The notes: generated from the sequence alone by a model not told the origin. A stretch of 28,040 bases of DNA from Bacteroidales bacterium UBA3724 (GCA_002371315.1 DFHL01000074.1:1-28040), one strand, 5' to 3'. Numbered from the stretch's first letter, positions 15,674 to 24,077 are shown. Translations and numbers: made by a program.

Positions 15674-16879
15674 TCAATAAAGCAGTCCGAACATCCATAA
15701 CGGTATGCGGTTCCTCCCTCCGACATCGATGCCATCGATAGCCAGATAGCTGTCCGCGATGTCTTTTATCTGTTCAAAAGTCTTGCCCTTTCCTCCCACC
15801 TCGAACAGATACTTATGGCCCACAAGGAAATCGCCCTTTTGCGGACATACCACCTCAGCGACCGATCCAATCTGGTTGAGGAAAAAGGTTTCACGCTGTG
15901 CGCCTTCATTCACCCGTCCTCCAAGGGCATACATCAAGTTGGTGTTGCCCAGAAAGACCTTCTCTGGTCCTACAAGATGCTTGTAGTTCTTCACCTCGCG
16001 TGTGAGAAGCATCAAAAGACCTGCCCTGTCCAAGGCATAAAGCAGCCGCAGACATACATCGCGAGTGGTTTCCAATTGCGCCGACAGTTTGGATACGTTA
16101 GGCACCAATGGTACATTCTCTGCTACGACCATCATCAACTGCTTGGCTTTCTGAAGTGTGGAATATGACAGTCTCTCCACCGCCGGCAAATCACTTTCCA
16201 CCACAAGCTGCGCTGTCTCGGCAAGCCGAGGAAGGTAGTCGACACCTGCTTCTATGTGAAAGGGATAGTATCCGTAACGCAAATATTCCTCAAAGTATTT
16301 CAGCACCGGTATTTCACGCACAACATCCATCGCTATCGGCACGTGCTCGCCAACAAGTTGCGCCAAAGACTGCGGCTTGATATGCAAAACATCGCGCATT
16401 TCAAGGTATTCGCGAAACGAAAGCCCTTGCAGGGTATACAGCGTCTGCCGCCGTGACAGGTCTACCCTCGAATGGTCAATCTCAAGCAGACTGCTGCCCG
16501 TATAAACGATATTCAGGTCTATATATGTATCATACAGATTCTTGATGACTTGTGCCCAATTATCATATTTATGCACTTCGTCAAGGTAGAGGTAACGCAC
16601 ACCGCGCTGATAGAGCCATTCCACCAGTTCTGGCAGCGAATGCGACTGAAACCAAATAGAGTCGAGCGACGTATAAAACACCGTATCGGGCTTTTTATGG
16701 GCCTGTTTGATTCGTTGCAGCAACAGCGTGGTCTTGCCAACACCACGGGCGCCCTTTATGCCGATAAGCCTCGCATCCCAGTTTATCTGGCCATACAGGT
16801 ACCTGACGAAACGGACACTCACCCTACTAAGGCGAGTATTATACACATTTTCAACCTGCTGAAACTCTTCTTGCGTCAT
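15674..16879 (-). CDS. AAA_14 / DUF4143-like ATP-binding protein (copy 2)
   Basis: A 401-residue ATPase of the same broad family as the gene at 8700-9953 but only distantly similar. Visible are Walker A GARGVGKT (43-50), Walker B YLYLDE (96-101), the sensor-like YTGSS (126-130), and an SFREYLEMRD element typical of the family. The C terminus KGDFLV...YLFEVGGKGK looks like a PD-(D/E)XK-type core (D, E, K), as in DUF4143-like domains. Function is not established. The promoter (TTTG-N18-TAATTTTG) is embedded in three 33-bp-phased palindromes. The upstream edge cuts into a TIR-domain gene remnant, suggesting the ATPase unit arrived by insertion or recombination (inference). Confidence 0.85.
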   Translation of the reverse strand: MTQEEFQQVENVYNTRLSRVSVRFVRYLYGQINWDARLIGIKGARGVGKTTLLLQRIKQAHKKPDTVFYTSLDSIWFQSHSLPELVEWLYQRGVRYLYLDEVHKYDNWAQVIKNLYDTYIDLNIVYTGSSLLEIDHSRVDLSRRQTLYTLQGLSFREYLEMRDVLHIKPQSLAQLVGEHVPIAMDVVREIPVLKYFEEYLRYGYYPFHIEAGVDYLPRLAETAQLVVESDLPAVERLSYSTLQKAKQLMMVVAENVPLVPNVSKLSAQLETTRDVCLRLLYALDRAGLLMLLTREVKNYKHLVGPEKVFLGNTNLMYALGGRVNEGAQRETFFLNQIGSVAEVVCPQKGDFLVGHKYLFEVGGKGKTFEQIKDIADSYLAIDGIDVGGRNRIPLWMFGLLY

Positions 16880-16884
16880 ATCGT

Positions 16885-16970
16885 ATCACTTTTTCAAAAT
16901 GCAAAATTACTCAAATTTTCACTTTTACAAAAGTGAAATTAAATTATTTTTTCACTTTTTGAAAAGTGAA
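16885..16970 (-). promoter_or_regulatory. Three phased palindromic operators over the ATPase promoter
   Basis: Two palindromes TTCACTTTT-nn-AAAAGTGAA lie at 16951-16970 and 16918-16937; a degenerate third (ATCACTTTT-TC-AAAATGCAA) lies at 16885-16904. Successive copies are exactly 33 bp apart, about three helical turns. On the minus strand a -33 TTTG (16931-16928) sits at the centre of the middle copy and the -7 TAATTTTG is at 16909-16902, overlapping the third copy. This strongly suggests repression by a protein binding cooperatively on one DNA face, perhaps the ATPase itself (inference). Confidence 0.75.
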
Positions 16971-17052
16971 TTTTAATCATCTCCATAACATTCACGCCGT
17001 CGGCAACACTTTTCTCCTTGCTTGAGTAGCTGATAAATACATCGTGGTTCAT
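16939..17052 (-). pseudogene. Truncated TIR-domain gene remnant (37 codons)
   Basis: Six bases after the stop codon of the coiled-coil protein gene, an ATG opens a 37-codon frame with DVFISYSSKEKSVAD at residues 4-18. This is the box 1 region of a TIR domain (consensus like DVFISYSSKDKxxA). After about residue 25 the homology ends, and the frame runs through the palindromic operator array of the downstream ATPase to a stop at 16939. The remainder of a TIR domain (about 110 residues) is absent here and not visible on the far side of the ATPase gene. Bacterial TIR proteins often act in NAD-depleting defence; this fragment would be inactive. A real small gene is possible but unlikely. Confidence 0.7.
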
Positions 17053-17058
17053 AGTGGT

Positions 17059-18252
17059 TTACTTCTTTATGTACGACAAAAAGTCGAGGTCGATCGACAA
17101 CGAAATGAACGGCTTGACGAGCCACGACTTGGCGGTGATGTCGTCGAGGGTCAAAGCCGTCTCGAGCGACTGGCCTGCCTTATAACCATCGATAAGCATC
17201 TCATACTCACAGATATTGACACCTAAAGTAAGGTAGAAAAAGTCAACAAAACGGAAGCTGGGACCGATGTAGAAATTCTTGAACAGATTGGTGCCGCCGA
17301 AACCGACATAGATGCCCAAGTCGTAGTTGAACTTCTGGTCAAAACGCGGTATTTCAGGCAGTCGCGACGCAGACAAAGTATCCTTTTTCGACGGACTGTT
17401 GAAATAATCCGTCAGGTCCCACAGCATCACCGACGCGCCTGTGACGAAGTCGAACTCGATGTCGCCGGCATTGCGGTTGCGGATCACCTTCGAATAGGTG
17501 GCCGCCCCCGTCGACGGGTCCACGTGGTCGGGCGTCAGGCGGATGTCCCAGTCCGGCGTGCGGAAAAAGCGCATCGCTATGCCCTGTATCGGGCGCACTT
17601 TCTTCTTCTTGTTCAGCGTGATGGCAGCCTTTTCCTCGGCATCCTTGGCCTTCTGAGCAAGGTATTTGTTCTCCTCCTGCTTGCGGATATTCTCAATCTC
17701 GACGGCGTTGACGCGCCTCTGCAGCGAGTCGACAAGATGGCGGTAGTGCTCCTTCTCGGTCAGCAGGTTCATATATATCTCGCGCTGCGAAATCAGCGTA
17801 CCTTCCTTGCTGTCAATATCTTTCTGCAAGAATTCTATCTCCTTGCTCTTGGCCTCGATGCTGGCCTCCTTGGCCTTCAGTTCGCCCTCCCATTTGGCCT
17901 TGTCTACAGTCGAGTTGGTCAGCGCCTGACGATAAAGTTCCTCCTTTTCGGCCACAAGACGCTCCTTCTCCTGCATCGCCGTCATCTGCTCGGTCAGCAG
18001 GCGGTTCTTTTCCTGCAGTTCCTTCTGATACAAATCGTTGGCAGCAATCAGCGAGTCCTTCAGCATCACCAGGTCGCGCATACGTCTGCGCAACGTTTCG
18101 AGCAGCACCTGGTTCGAGTCGGCCTGTCTTGTCAGCAGCTCGACCTGCTCGCGGCACAACCTGACAGAATCCGGCATCTCGTCGTCCGACTGAGCCCGGC
18201 AGGGGACAGCAACCGACAAAGCCAAGAACGCAAACAAAATGAACCTACGCAT
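17059..18252 (-). CDS. Secreted coiled-coil protein with outer-membrane-like C-terminal domain
   Basis: A 397-residue protein that I do not recognise by name. It starts with a signal peptide (MRRFILFAFLALSVAVPCRA, then QSDDE). Residues about 30-220 are highly charged and heptad-like, predicting a long coiled coil. Residues about 225-397 are rich in alternating aromatic strands (IRLTPDH, YDLGIYVGFGG, NFYIGPSFRFVDFFYLTLGVNI, KPFISLSIDLDFLSYIKK), suggesting an outer-membrane or periplasmic beta-sheet domain. The cysteine at the signal peptide end is not in a convincing lipobox. A TIR-domain remnant begins 6 bases after its stop, so the two were probably co-transcribed once. It diverges from the C25 peptidase gene. 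Confidence 0.78.
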   Translation of the reverse strand: MRRFILFAFLALSVAVPCRAQSDDEMPDSVRLCREQVELLTRQADSNQVLLETLRRRMRDLVMLKDSLIAANDLYQKELQEKNRLLTEQMTAMQEKERLVAEKEELYRQALTNSTVDKAKWEGELKAKEASIEAKSKEIEFLQKDIDSKEGTLISQREIYMNLLTEKEHYRHLVDSLQRRVNAVEIENIRKQEENKYLAQKAKDAEEKAAITLNKKKKVRPIQGIAMRFFRTPDWDIRLTPDHVDPSTGAATYSKVIRNRNAGDIEFDFVTGASVMLWDLTDYFNSPSKKDTLSASRLPEIPRFDQKFNYDLGIYVGFGGTNLFKNFYIGPSFRFVDFFYLTLGVNICEYEMLIDGYKAGQSLETALTLDDITAKSWLVKPFISLSIDLDFLSYIKK

Positions 18253-18341
18253 TTCTTTTGATGTTTTTTTAATATAATCTTAGACAATAAAGATTTGAGT
18301 ATAAAGAGATTTATCACGTATGCACACAACAATGCAAAATG

Positions 18342-18349
18342 CAAAGTTA
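18342..18349 (-). promoter_or_regulatory. -7 promoter element for the coiled-coil protein gene
   Basis: On the minus strand this reads TAACTTTG followed by CATTTTGC. A TTTG (18369-18366) lies 16 bases upstream, shorter than the usual 19. The start codon is about 90 bases downstream. Confidence 0.5.
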
Positions 18350-18390
18350 CAAAAATAATGTTTTCCAAACAAAAAATCATTAAAAAAACG

Positions 18391-18398
18391 TAATTTTG
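18391..18398 (+). promoter_or_regulatory. -7 promoter element for the C25 peptidase gene
   Basis: TAATTTTG followed by CAAAAC lies only 19 bases before the start codon at 18418, giving a very short leader. It is divergent from the promoter at 18342-18349. Confidence 0.55.
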
Positions 18399-18417
18399 CA
18401 AAACAAACCACACACCG

Positions 18418-21384
18418 ATGCATCTGTCGAAACCGCAAGCAATCAAGCACCTAACGCCAAACGCACTTCGTTTGGGCGCTATGCTGTTGTTGTTTTTGCA
18501 CCTTACATCGGCCTCATTTGCGCAGCACGCAACCGGCAACGGAATAACCTTTCACGAAAGCAGCCCCAAGCAAATCGCCTTCGAATTCAACATCTTCGAC
18601 ATCGAAGCCCTGCCCTTCGACTCGTCGTTCGCCATCATCTTGACACCGGCGGCAAACAGCCACAGCCGCAATGCCGGCCAACCGATGCTGCCTGTTTGCC
18701 AGCAAATAATACGCCTGCCCGAAGACGGACGCTTCACAATCGAGGTAACCGACCAGCAATGGAGCCGCCACACGCTGCAGCAGCTTGGATGCGACAAACC
18801 CCTGGCGCCGGCATTGCCGCCAATGCCAAAGTCGGGCGGCATTCCGCCACGCGCCCTCGACAGTATCGGATGCCCTGACAGCGATTGCCTCGGCGACAAG
18901 ATTGTACGCATCGACACCCTAGGCAATATGCGCGGATGGATGATGGCACGGCTGACAATCTCGCCCGTGCGCTACGACCCGACAAAGCGCCAAATCGATG
19001 TCTGCCATCACCTTACAGCCACCATAACATTCCCGGAAGCACCCCGAAAATCGGCCAACCCGCTGATTCCAAACGTCGGGAACATACTCAATAGCACGTC
19101 AAAAGACTATACGAACCAACTGTCAGAAAACGACAGTCCGCAGACATACCTCATTGTCGCGCCGCTCAGATTCCAGCAAACCCTCCAACCCTTCGTCAGC
19201 TGGAAACGCCAGGAAGGCTACCTCGTCGAGGAACACTACTTAGAGTTGCCTCAGAACCGGGACATAAAGGCACACCTTCAGCAACGCTACGACAACGCCA
19301 CGCCAAACCGTCCGGCGCCGCTCTTCATCCTGCTTGTCGGCGACGTGCAGGACATTCCCGTATGGGTCGGCACGCAGCACGTCCCCGGCATCGGCGGGCA
19401 CCGTACCGACCTCTACTACGCCGAATTCACCGGCGACTGCCTGCCCGATGCCCTGCTGGGTCGCATATCGGCGAGCGACACCGCAACGCTGGCCGGAATC
19501 ATCGCAAAAACCGTCAGTTACGAGCGAATCGGCATCGTCGACAGCAACGCCCTCGGCCGAAGCCTGCTCGTGGCCGGCAAAGAGGAGACGCCACCCGCGC
19601 CGACAGCCACCAACGGGCAAGTCAACTACCTGAAAGCAAAACTGCTGCAGCACGACAGCCAGCACGACACCATCTGCCTCTACAACCCAGCATCCGACAC
19701 GATGAAAAGCATCATTCTGAGCAGTCTGCAACAGGGTGTCGCCTTCGTCAACTACACATCCCATTGCACCGAGCTGGGCTGGACCCATCCCTATTTCAGG
19801 AACAACGATTTGGACACACTCAGCCTCAACCCACAGCCATTCATTTCCATCAACAACTGCTGCCGCGCCAACGACATCAGCGCCGACTGCTTCGGCGAGC
19901 ACCTGCTTCGCAAGACTCCCGGCGGAGCAGTCGGAGCCATCGGTGCCAGCAACGAAACCCTTTGGGAAGAAGACTATCACTGGAGCGTCGGAGGCAACAC
20001 CGCGCCGACCCTGACGCCCCAATATGTGCCGACGTTACCCGGCGCCTACGACCGCCTTTTCCACACAAACGGCGAGCCATTATGGCAACAGGCTGCAACC
20101 CAAAGCCAAATCGTCACCGCCGGCAACTGGGCCGTCACCGCCAGCGGCTCGCCATACAGCAACTTCTACTGGGAAATCTACTCCCTGCTCGGCGACCCAT
20201 CCCTTATGCCCCAGATAGGCATCCCCGCCGAACTGCAACTTGACATCGACAGCATCCGCCTCGGCGACGTCCAAATCTCTCTGCACGGCACTCCGGGTGC
20301 CCGCGTCGCCGCCACACGCAACGACACGCTTTTCGCCATCGGCACCATTGGCCCCGACAGCAACGGCCTGATAAGCACCATCCTGCCAGTCCCCGACAGT
20401 CTGACATTCACCGCAACGGCACAGTTCCACAAGGCCCTGCAGAAAACCGTCAGCGCACCCCCGCACACCCTGCCGCGCATCGCCGTCACATCAATGTCCG
20501 CCAGCAACACCGACGGCGAAGTTGTCAGCCAGTTGACGCTGCGCGACAGCGCCATCGTCGTAGCCACCATCCGCAACACAGGCCAGGCCACAGCCGTCGG
20601 CCATCGGGTCAGCATCAACACTTCCGACCAGCAAGAACCGGCACTCTTCACCATCGCCTCGCTGCCCCCTTTGCAAGACACCACCATCACCTTCACCGTC
20701 TGTCCGACGACAGCAGCCAACGCAATGGCAATCACCTTCGAATGCGCCGACAGCACAACCTACTGGAGCCACACCCGAAGCCTCGACATCCTTAGCGCCA
20801 AAACCGTAATCACCGCCCTGACGCTCCAGCACAACGGCACCGCCGTAACAAGCGTCAAGCCATCGACCGACTACGACATCCTAATCCAAATTGCCAACCA
20901 GGGCACAGGAAGGGCCAAAGAGCTGACCGTCAGCATCGACAGCTGCGGCAACGCCACACTCGGCGACCTCGACGCCGGCCTCACGACCCAATGCACACTA
21001 CCGCTCACAACGCCCGCAGCCATCGACAGCCTCGTCCTCACCGTCCGCATTAGCCACCGAACAGACACGTCTGTGGCCACATTCACCTTCCCGGCCGACA
21101 CAATGCCCGTGCCGATTCCAGCCACCGACAACGCCACACCGCCCACCGTCAGCCCCAACCCCGCCGACGCATTCACCACATTCAGCGACTTCACGGCACC
21201 GACGCTAATCGTCATCCACGACCTCTACGGGCGCGTCGTCGACACTATACACACCGAAAACAGGCCCACCGTGCAATATTCCACATCACATCTGCGTTGT
21301 GGGGTTTACAGCATCCTTTTCCTTGCCGACAGCACAGACAGGAAAACCGGCCGCCAGACCCAAAAACTGATAATAGCGCGATAA
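18418..21384 (+). CDS. C25-family (gingipain-type) cysteine peptidase with T9SS sorting domain
   Basis: The 988 residues start with a hydrophobic signal region (LRLGAMLLLFLHLTSASFAQ) and a gingipain-like propeptide, then a C25 caspase-like fold (about 235-590). The catalytic histidine is H449 in VNYTSHCTE, and the cysteine is C481 or C482 in PFISINNCCRANDIS; DCFGEHLL follows as in gingipains. The usual GHG around the histidine is SHC here. Beta-sandwich repeats (about 600-900) precede a type A T9SS C-terminal domain starting at PNPADAF and ending QKLIIAR, so the protein should cross the outer membrane by the type IX system. It shares this architecture with PorU but is shorter, so I call it PorU/gingipain-like. 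It is followed 15 bases later by the DUF4271 gene. Confidence 0.85.
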   Translation: MHLSKPQAIKHLTPNALRLGAMLLLFLHLTSASFAQHATGNGITFHESSPKQIAFEFNIFDIEALPFDSSFAIILTPAANSHSRNAGQPMLPVCQQIIRLPEDGRFTIEVTDQQWSRHTLQQLGCDKPLAPALPPMPKSGGIPPRALDSIGCPDSDCLGDKIVRIDTLGNMRGWMMARLTISPVRYDPTKRQIDVCHHLTATITFPEAPRKSANPLIPNVGNILNSTSKDYTNQLSENDSPQTYLIVAPLRFQQTLQPFVSWKRQEGYLVEEHYLELPQNRDIKAHLQQRYDNATPNRPAPLFILLVGDVQDIPVWVGTQHVPGIGGHRTDLYYAEFTGDCLPDALLGRISASDTATLAGIIAKTVSYERIGIVDSNALGRSLLVAGKEETPPAPTATNGQVNYLKAKLLQHDSQHDTICLYNPASDTMKSIILSSLQQGVAFVNYTSHCTELGWTHPYFRNNDLDTLSLNPQPFISINNCCRANDISADCFGEHLLRKTPGGAVGAIGASNETLWEEDYHWSVGGNTAPTLTPQYVPTLPGAYDRLFHTNGEPLWQQAATQSQIVTAGNWAVTASGSPYSNFYWEIYSLLGDPSLMPQIGIPAELQLDIDSIRLGDVQISLHGTPGARVAATRNDTLFAIGTIGPDSNGLISTILPVPDSLTFTATAQFHKALQKTVSAPPHTLPRIAVTSMSASNTDGEVVSQLTLRDSAIVVATIRNTGQATAVGHRVSINTSDQQEPALFTIASLPPLQDTTITFTVCPTTAANAMAITFECADSTTYWSHTRSLDILSAKTVITALTLQHNGTAVTSVKPSTDYDILIQIANQGTGRAKELTVSIDSCGNATLGDLDAGLTTQCTLPLTTPAAIDSLVLTVRISHRTDTSVATFTFPADTMPVPIPATDNATPPTVSPNPADAFTTFSDFTAPTLIVIHDLYGRVVDTIHTENRPTVQYSTSHLRCGVYSILFLADSTDRKTGRQTQKLIIAR

Positions 21385-21399
21385 AACCAACAGGCACAA

Positions 21400-22374
21400 A
21401 TGACACATCCGGCATCATACACACCAGCACCGCAGCAGCCCGACACCACGGCGACGACGGCACCACACACCGCCAGCGCCGCACCCGTCGCCGCAACGCC
21501 GCAACAGCCGGCCGCAACAGCGCCACAACCCCGATATAACACCGATATACCTACGACCCTGCTCCGACCCGACGACACCGTCTTCAACCCCACCCCCGAC
21601 ACGGCGCAATACCTGCTGCTCTGCAACGACAGCCTCTTCGCACCCTACACCCAGCAGCAGCCCCGCCAGCGCGAAAGTATGTTCGCCACAAACACCCACA
21701 GCCAGCCCCTGACGCAACCCATTATGCACACCACGCCGGCAAGCTCCGACTGGATCTTCGCCACCGTCATACTGCTCCTCGCGCTCGTAAGCATCTACCT
21801 TAACAACCAGAAATTCAAGCTCCGCGACATCTTCCAGTCGCTCTTCGACATACGAGTCCTCGACCGCGTCTCGCGCGAAAGCAACATCCGCACTGCCTCG
21901 CTGCTGCCTATGGTGGGCATCTACATCGCCGCCATCGCAATGGTCGTCCTCAAGACCGCCCTCCACCTCGACAGCATCGTCCTGCCTATGCCGCCACACC
22001 TCTTCTTCCTCGTCACCCTGGCATCGCTCACCGCATTCCTGCTGCTCAAAAACGGCTTCATACGCCTCCTTGGCAACGTCTTCGACGACAAAAGCGCCAC
22101 CACACTTTACATCGTCAGCAACAACCTCTTCTACTTCGTCGGCGGCCTGGCCACCACCCCCCTGCTCCTCATACTCTACTACTTCACCCCAGCCGAAGAC
22201 CTCACACTCAAAACCACCATCGCAATAATAGCCATTATATTCATTACCAGACTGTTTCGCGGAATGCAACTAATTTTAACTAATTCAAAAACCTCTAAAT
22301 TGTATTTATTTTATTATCTTTGCATTTTCGAAATCATACCCATTTTGGTAATCGCAAAGATAGTATTGTTATAG
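21400..22374 (+). CDS. DUF4271 integral membrane protein
   Basis: A 324-residue protein: about 110 low-complexity residues rich in P, A, T and Q, followed by about six membrane helices (from DWIFATVILLLALVSIYL to EIIPILVIAKIVLL). The conserved loop NNQKFKLRDIFQSLFDIR after the first helix matches DUF4271 as I recall it, and in Bacteroidota this family commonly sits just before the hemD-like gene, as here. The function is unknown. It begins 15 bases after the C25 peptidase stop. Base composition drops sharply to AT-rich in the last 120 bases, which contain a probable promoter for the next gene. Confidence 0.8.
   Translation: MTHPASYTPAPQQPDTTATTAPHTASAAPVAATPQQPAATAPQPRYNTDIPTTLLRPDDTVFNPTPDTAQYLLLCNDSLFAPYTQQQPRQRESMFATNTHSQPLTQPIMHTTPASSDWIFATVILLLALVSIYLNNQKFKLRDIFQSLFDIRVLDRVSRESNIRTASLLPMVGIYIAAIAMVVLKTALHLDSIVLPMPPHLFFLVTLASLTAFLLLKNGFIRLLGNVFDDKSATTLYIVSNNLFYFVGGLATTPLLLILYYFTPAEDLTLKTTIAIIAIIFITRLFRGMQLILTNSKTSKLYLFYYLCIFEIIPILVIAKIVLL
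22315..22322 (+). promoter_or_regulatory. Internal -7 promoter element for the hemD-like operon
   Basis: TATCTTTG followed by CATTTTCG lies inside the end of the DUF4271 gene, 86 bases before the hemD-like start. The surrounding coding sequence is strikingly AT-rich, consistent with selection for a promoter. Confidence 0.55.
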
Positions 22375-22407
22375 TTCACAGATAGTTGCACTTTTGAATA
22401 GATTCGT

Positions 22408-23391
22408 ATGAAATTGAAGAAAATTCTCATTTCGCAACCCGAGCCCGCCGATTTGGAAAAATCGCCCTACAAAAAGCTGGCCACCGAATTCAAACTCGAC
22501 CTCACCTTCTACAAATTCTTTGAGGTCGTGGGAATCACAGCAACCGAATTCCGCAAAAGCAGAATTCACATCACCGACTACACCGCCGTGATTTTCAACA
22601 GCAAAAACTCCGTCGACCACTTCTTCAGAATGGCTAAGGAACTCCGCGAGGTCATACCCGAAACAATGAAATACTTCTGCTCCACAGAAGCCATTGCGCT
22701 CTACCTGCAGAACTACATCCAATACCGTAAACGCAAGATATTCTTTGGCAATCAATACTTTGCCGACCTCGTCGACGTGATGACAAAGCACCGCGACGAA
22801 AAATTCCTCTTCCCCTGCTCGGACGAGAAACAGACCGAATACACCAAACTGCTCGACAAAGCCAAGTTCAAATACACCAAGGCACCGATGTACCGCAGCG
22901 TGCCGCGCGACCTCAAGCAATTCAAACTCGAAGACTTCGATATGATTGCCCTCTTCTCACCCATCGGCGTACGCTCGCTGCTGATGAACTTCCCCGACGC
23001 CAAGAACGCCTCCATCCTCGTCGCCGCCTTCGGCACCTCGACCCACGCAGCGCTCAACGCCGCCGGCATCAAAATAACCATTGCCGCACCAACCAAGAAC
23101 TCACCCTCTATGGCAATGGCTATCGAGAACTATCTGCTTGGCAAACAGCAGGAAGCAGTCCTCGTCGTCAAGCCCTCGGCGCTCAAGAGCTCCAAAACGT
23201 CGCACAGCAGCAAAGTCACAGGCACCAAGAAAACCAAGTCCGTCTTCGCCAGCAAAACAAAATACAAACAGCTGATGGAAGAAAAGAAAGCCAAAGCCGC
23301 AGCACGACGCGCCGAACGGGCCAAACAGAAAGCTCTCAAAGAGGCCGAAGACAACAAGAACAACGCCCCCGACGAGAAAACCACAAAATAA
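22408..23391 (+). CDS. hemD: Uroporphyrinogen-III synthase (HemD) family protein
   Basis: A 327-residue cytosolic protein. Residues 1-250 show the two-domain HemD fold: LKKILISQPEPA, TAVIFNSKNSVDHFF, FPCSDEK, YRSVPRD, DMIALFSPIGVRSLL and VAAFGTSTHAALNAAGI. HemD closes hydroxymethylbilane to uroporphyrinogen III in tetrapyrrole synthesis. No other heme genes are nearby, and sequence divergence in this Bacteroidota branch is high, so the enzymatic role is likely but not certain. The last 75 residues are a lysine/alanine-rich charged tail (KKAKAAARRAERAKQKALKEAED) not found in standard HemD. Its stop overlaps the rnpA start (TAATG), indicating translational coupling. Confidence 0.82.
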   Translation: MKLKKILISQPEPADLEKSPYKKLATEFKLDLTFYKFFEVVGITATEFRKSRIHITDYTAVIFNSKNSVDHFFRMAKELREVIPETMKYFCSTEAIALYLQNYIQYRKRKIFFGNQYFADLVDVMTKHRDEKFLFPCSDEKQTEYTKLLDKAKFKYTKAPMYRSVPRDLKQFKLEDFDMIALFSPIGVRSLLMNFPDAKNASILVAAFGTSTHAALNAAGIKITIAAPTKNSPSMAMAIENYLLGKQQEAVLVVKPSALKSSKTSHSSKVTGTKKTKSVFASKTKYKQLMEEKKAKAAARRAERAKQKALKEAEDNKNNAPDEKTTK

Positions 23392-23777
23392 TGCACACCT
23401 TCAGGAAGCAGGAACGCCTTTGCAACCACAAGACAATCAGCCAGCTCTACGCATCCGACAACAGGATGCTCGCCTTCCCGCTGAGTGTCCACTGGCTCAT
23501 CCTCTCTCCACAACAGCAGGCCAGCCCGCTGCAAGTGCTCATCGTCGCACCCAAAAAAAAACTGCACCACGCCGTCGACCGCAACCGCACAAAGCGGCTG
23601 ATGCGCGAATGCTACCGCACACGCAAGCACCGGCTTGACCAGCTGATGCAGCAGCGCGGACAGGCAATGGCCCTCGGCATCAACTACATCCACACCACCC
23701 CGCCCGACTACCACCGCCTGCAGCACACCTTCGACAAGGTTTTCGACAAACTATGCGAACAGCTCGAAAATGATTAA
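23391..23777 (+). CDS. rnpA: Ribonuclease P protein component
   Basis: A 128-residue basic protein that assists the RNase P RNA in 5' processing of tRNA precursors. The RNR motif region NRTKRLMRECYR (about residues 64-75) and the preceding VAPKKKLHHAVDR strand are diagnostic. It overlaps the hemD-like stop by one base and the yidD start by 8 bases, so hemD-rnpA-yidD is one tightly coupled unit. The usual rpmH upstream of rnpA is absent here; the hemD-like gene occupies that place, as I recall for other Bacteroidales. Confidence 0.95.
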   Translation: MHTFRKQERLCNHKTISQLYASDNRMLAFPLSVHWLILSPQQQASPLQVLIVAPKKKLHHAVDRNRTKRLMRECYRTRKHRLDQLMQQRGQAMALGINYIHTTPPDYHRLQHTFDKVFDKLCEQLEND

Positions 23778-23994
23778 ACGCCTGATAGCAAAGCTCCTGC
23801 TGCTGCTCATCAAATTCTACCAGCAGTGCATCTCGCCCTTCACACCGGCAGCCTGCCGCTACACCCCCACCTGCTCGCAATACGCCAAAGAAGCCATACT
23901 GAAATACGGCCCATTTAAAGGCTCCTGGCTCGCCCTCAAACGCATTCTGCGCTGCAACCCCTTCGGCGGCTCAGGCTACGACCCCGTACCATAA
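23770..23994 (+). CDS. yidD: Membrane protein insertion efficiency factor YidD
   Basis: A 74-residue protein with an N-terminal amphipathic/hydrophobic helix (IKRLIAKLLLLLIKFYQQCISPF) and the conserved CRYTPTCSQYAKEAI and NPFGGSGYDPVP motifs. It is thought to help YidC insert inner-membrane proteins. It overlaps rnpA by 8 bases, the conserved rnpA-yidD order. Complete. Confidence 0.96.
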   Translation: MIKRLIAKLLLLLIKFYQQCISPFTPAACRYTPTCSQYAKEAILKYGPFKGSWLALKRILRCNPFGGSGYDPVP

Positions 23995-24069
23995 CGCTAC
24001 AACCCAGCGAGTTACATTTTTCCGTGCAATTTTATGACACAAAACGACACACAATCCGAAAAATATTCG

Positions 24070-24077
24070 TAATTTTG
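24070..24077 (+). promoter_or_regulatory. -7 promoter element for the small lipoprotein gene
   Basis: TAATTTTG followed by CATCC lies 29 bases before the start codon at 24107. No -33 TTTG is seen at 19 bases. Confidence 0.55.
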
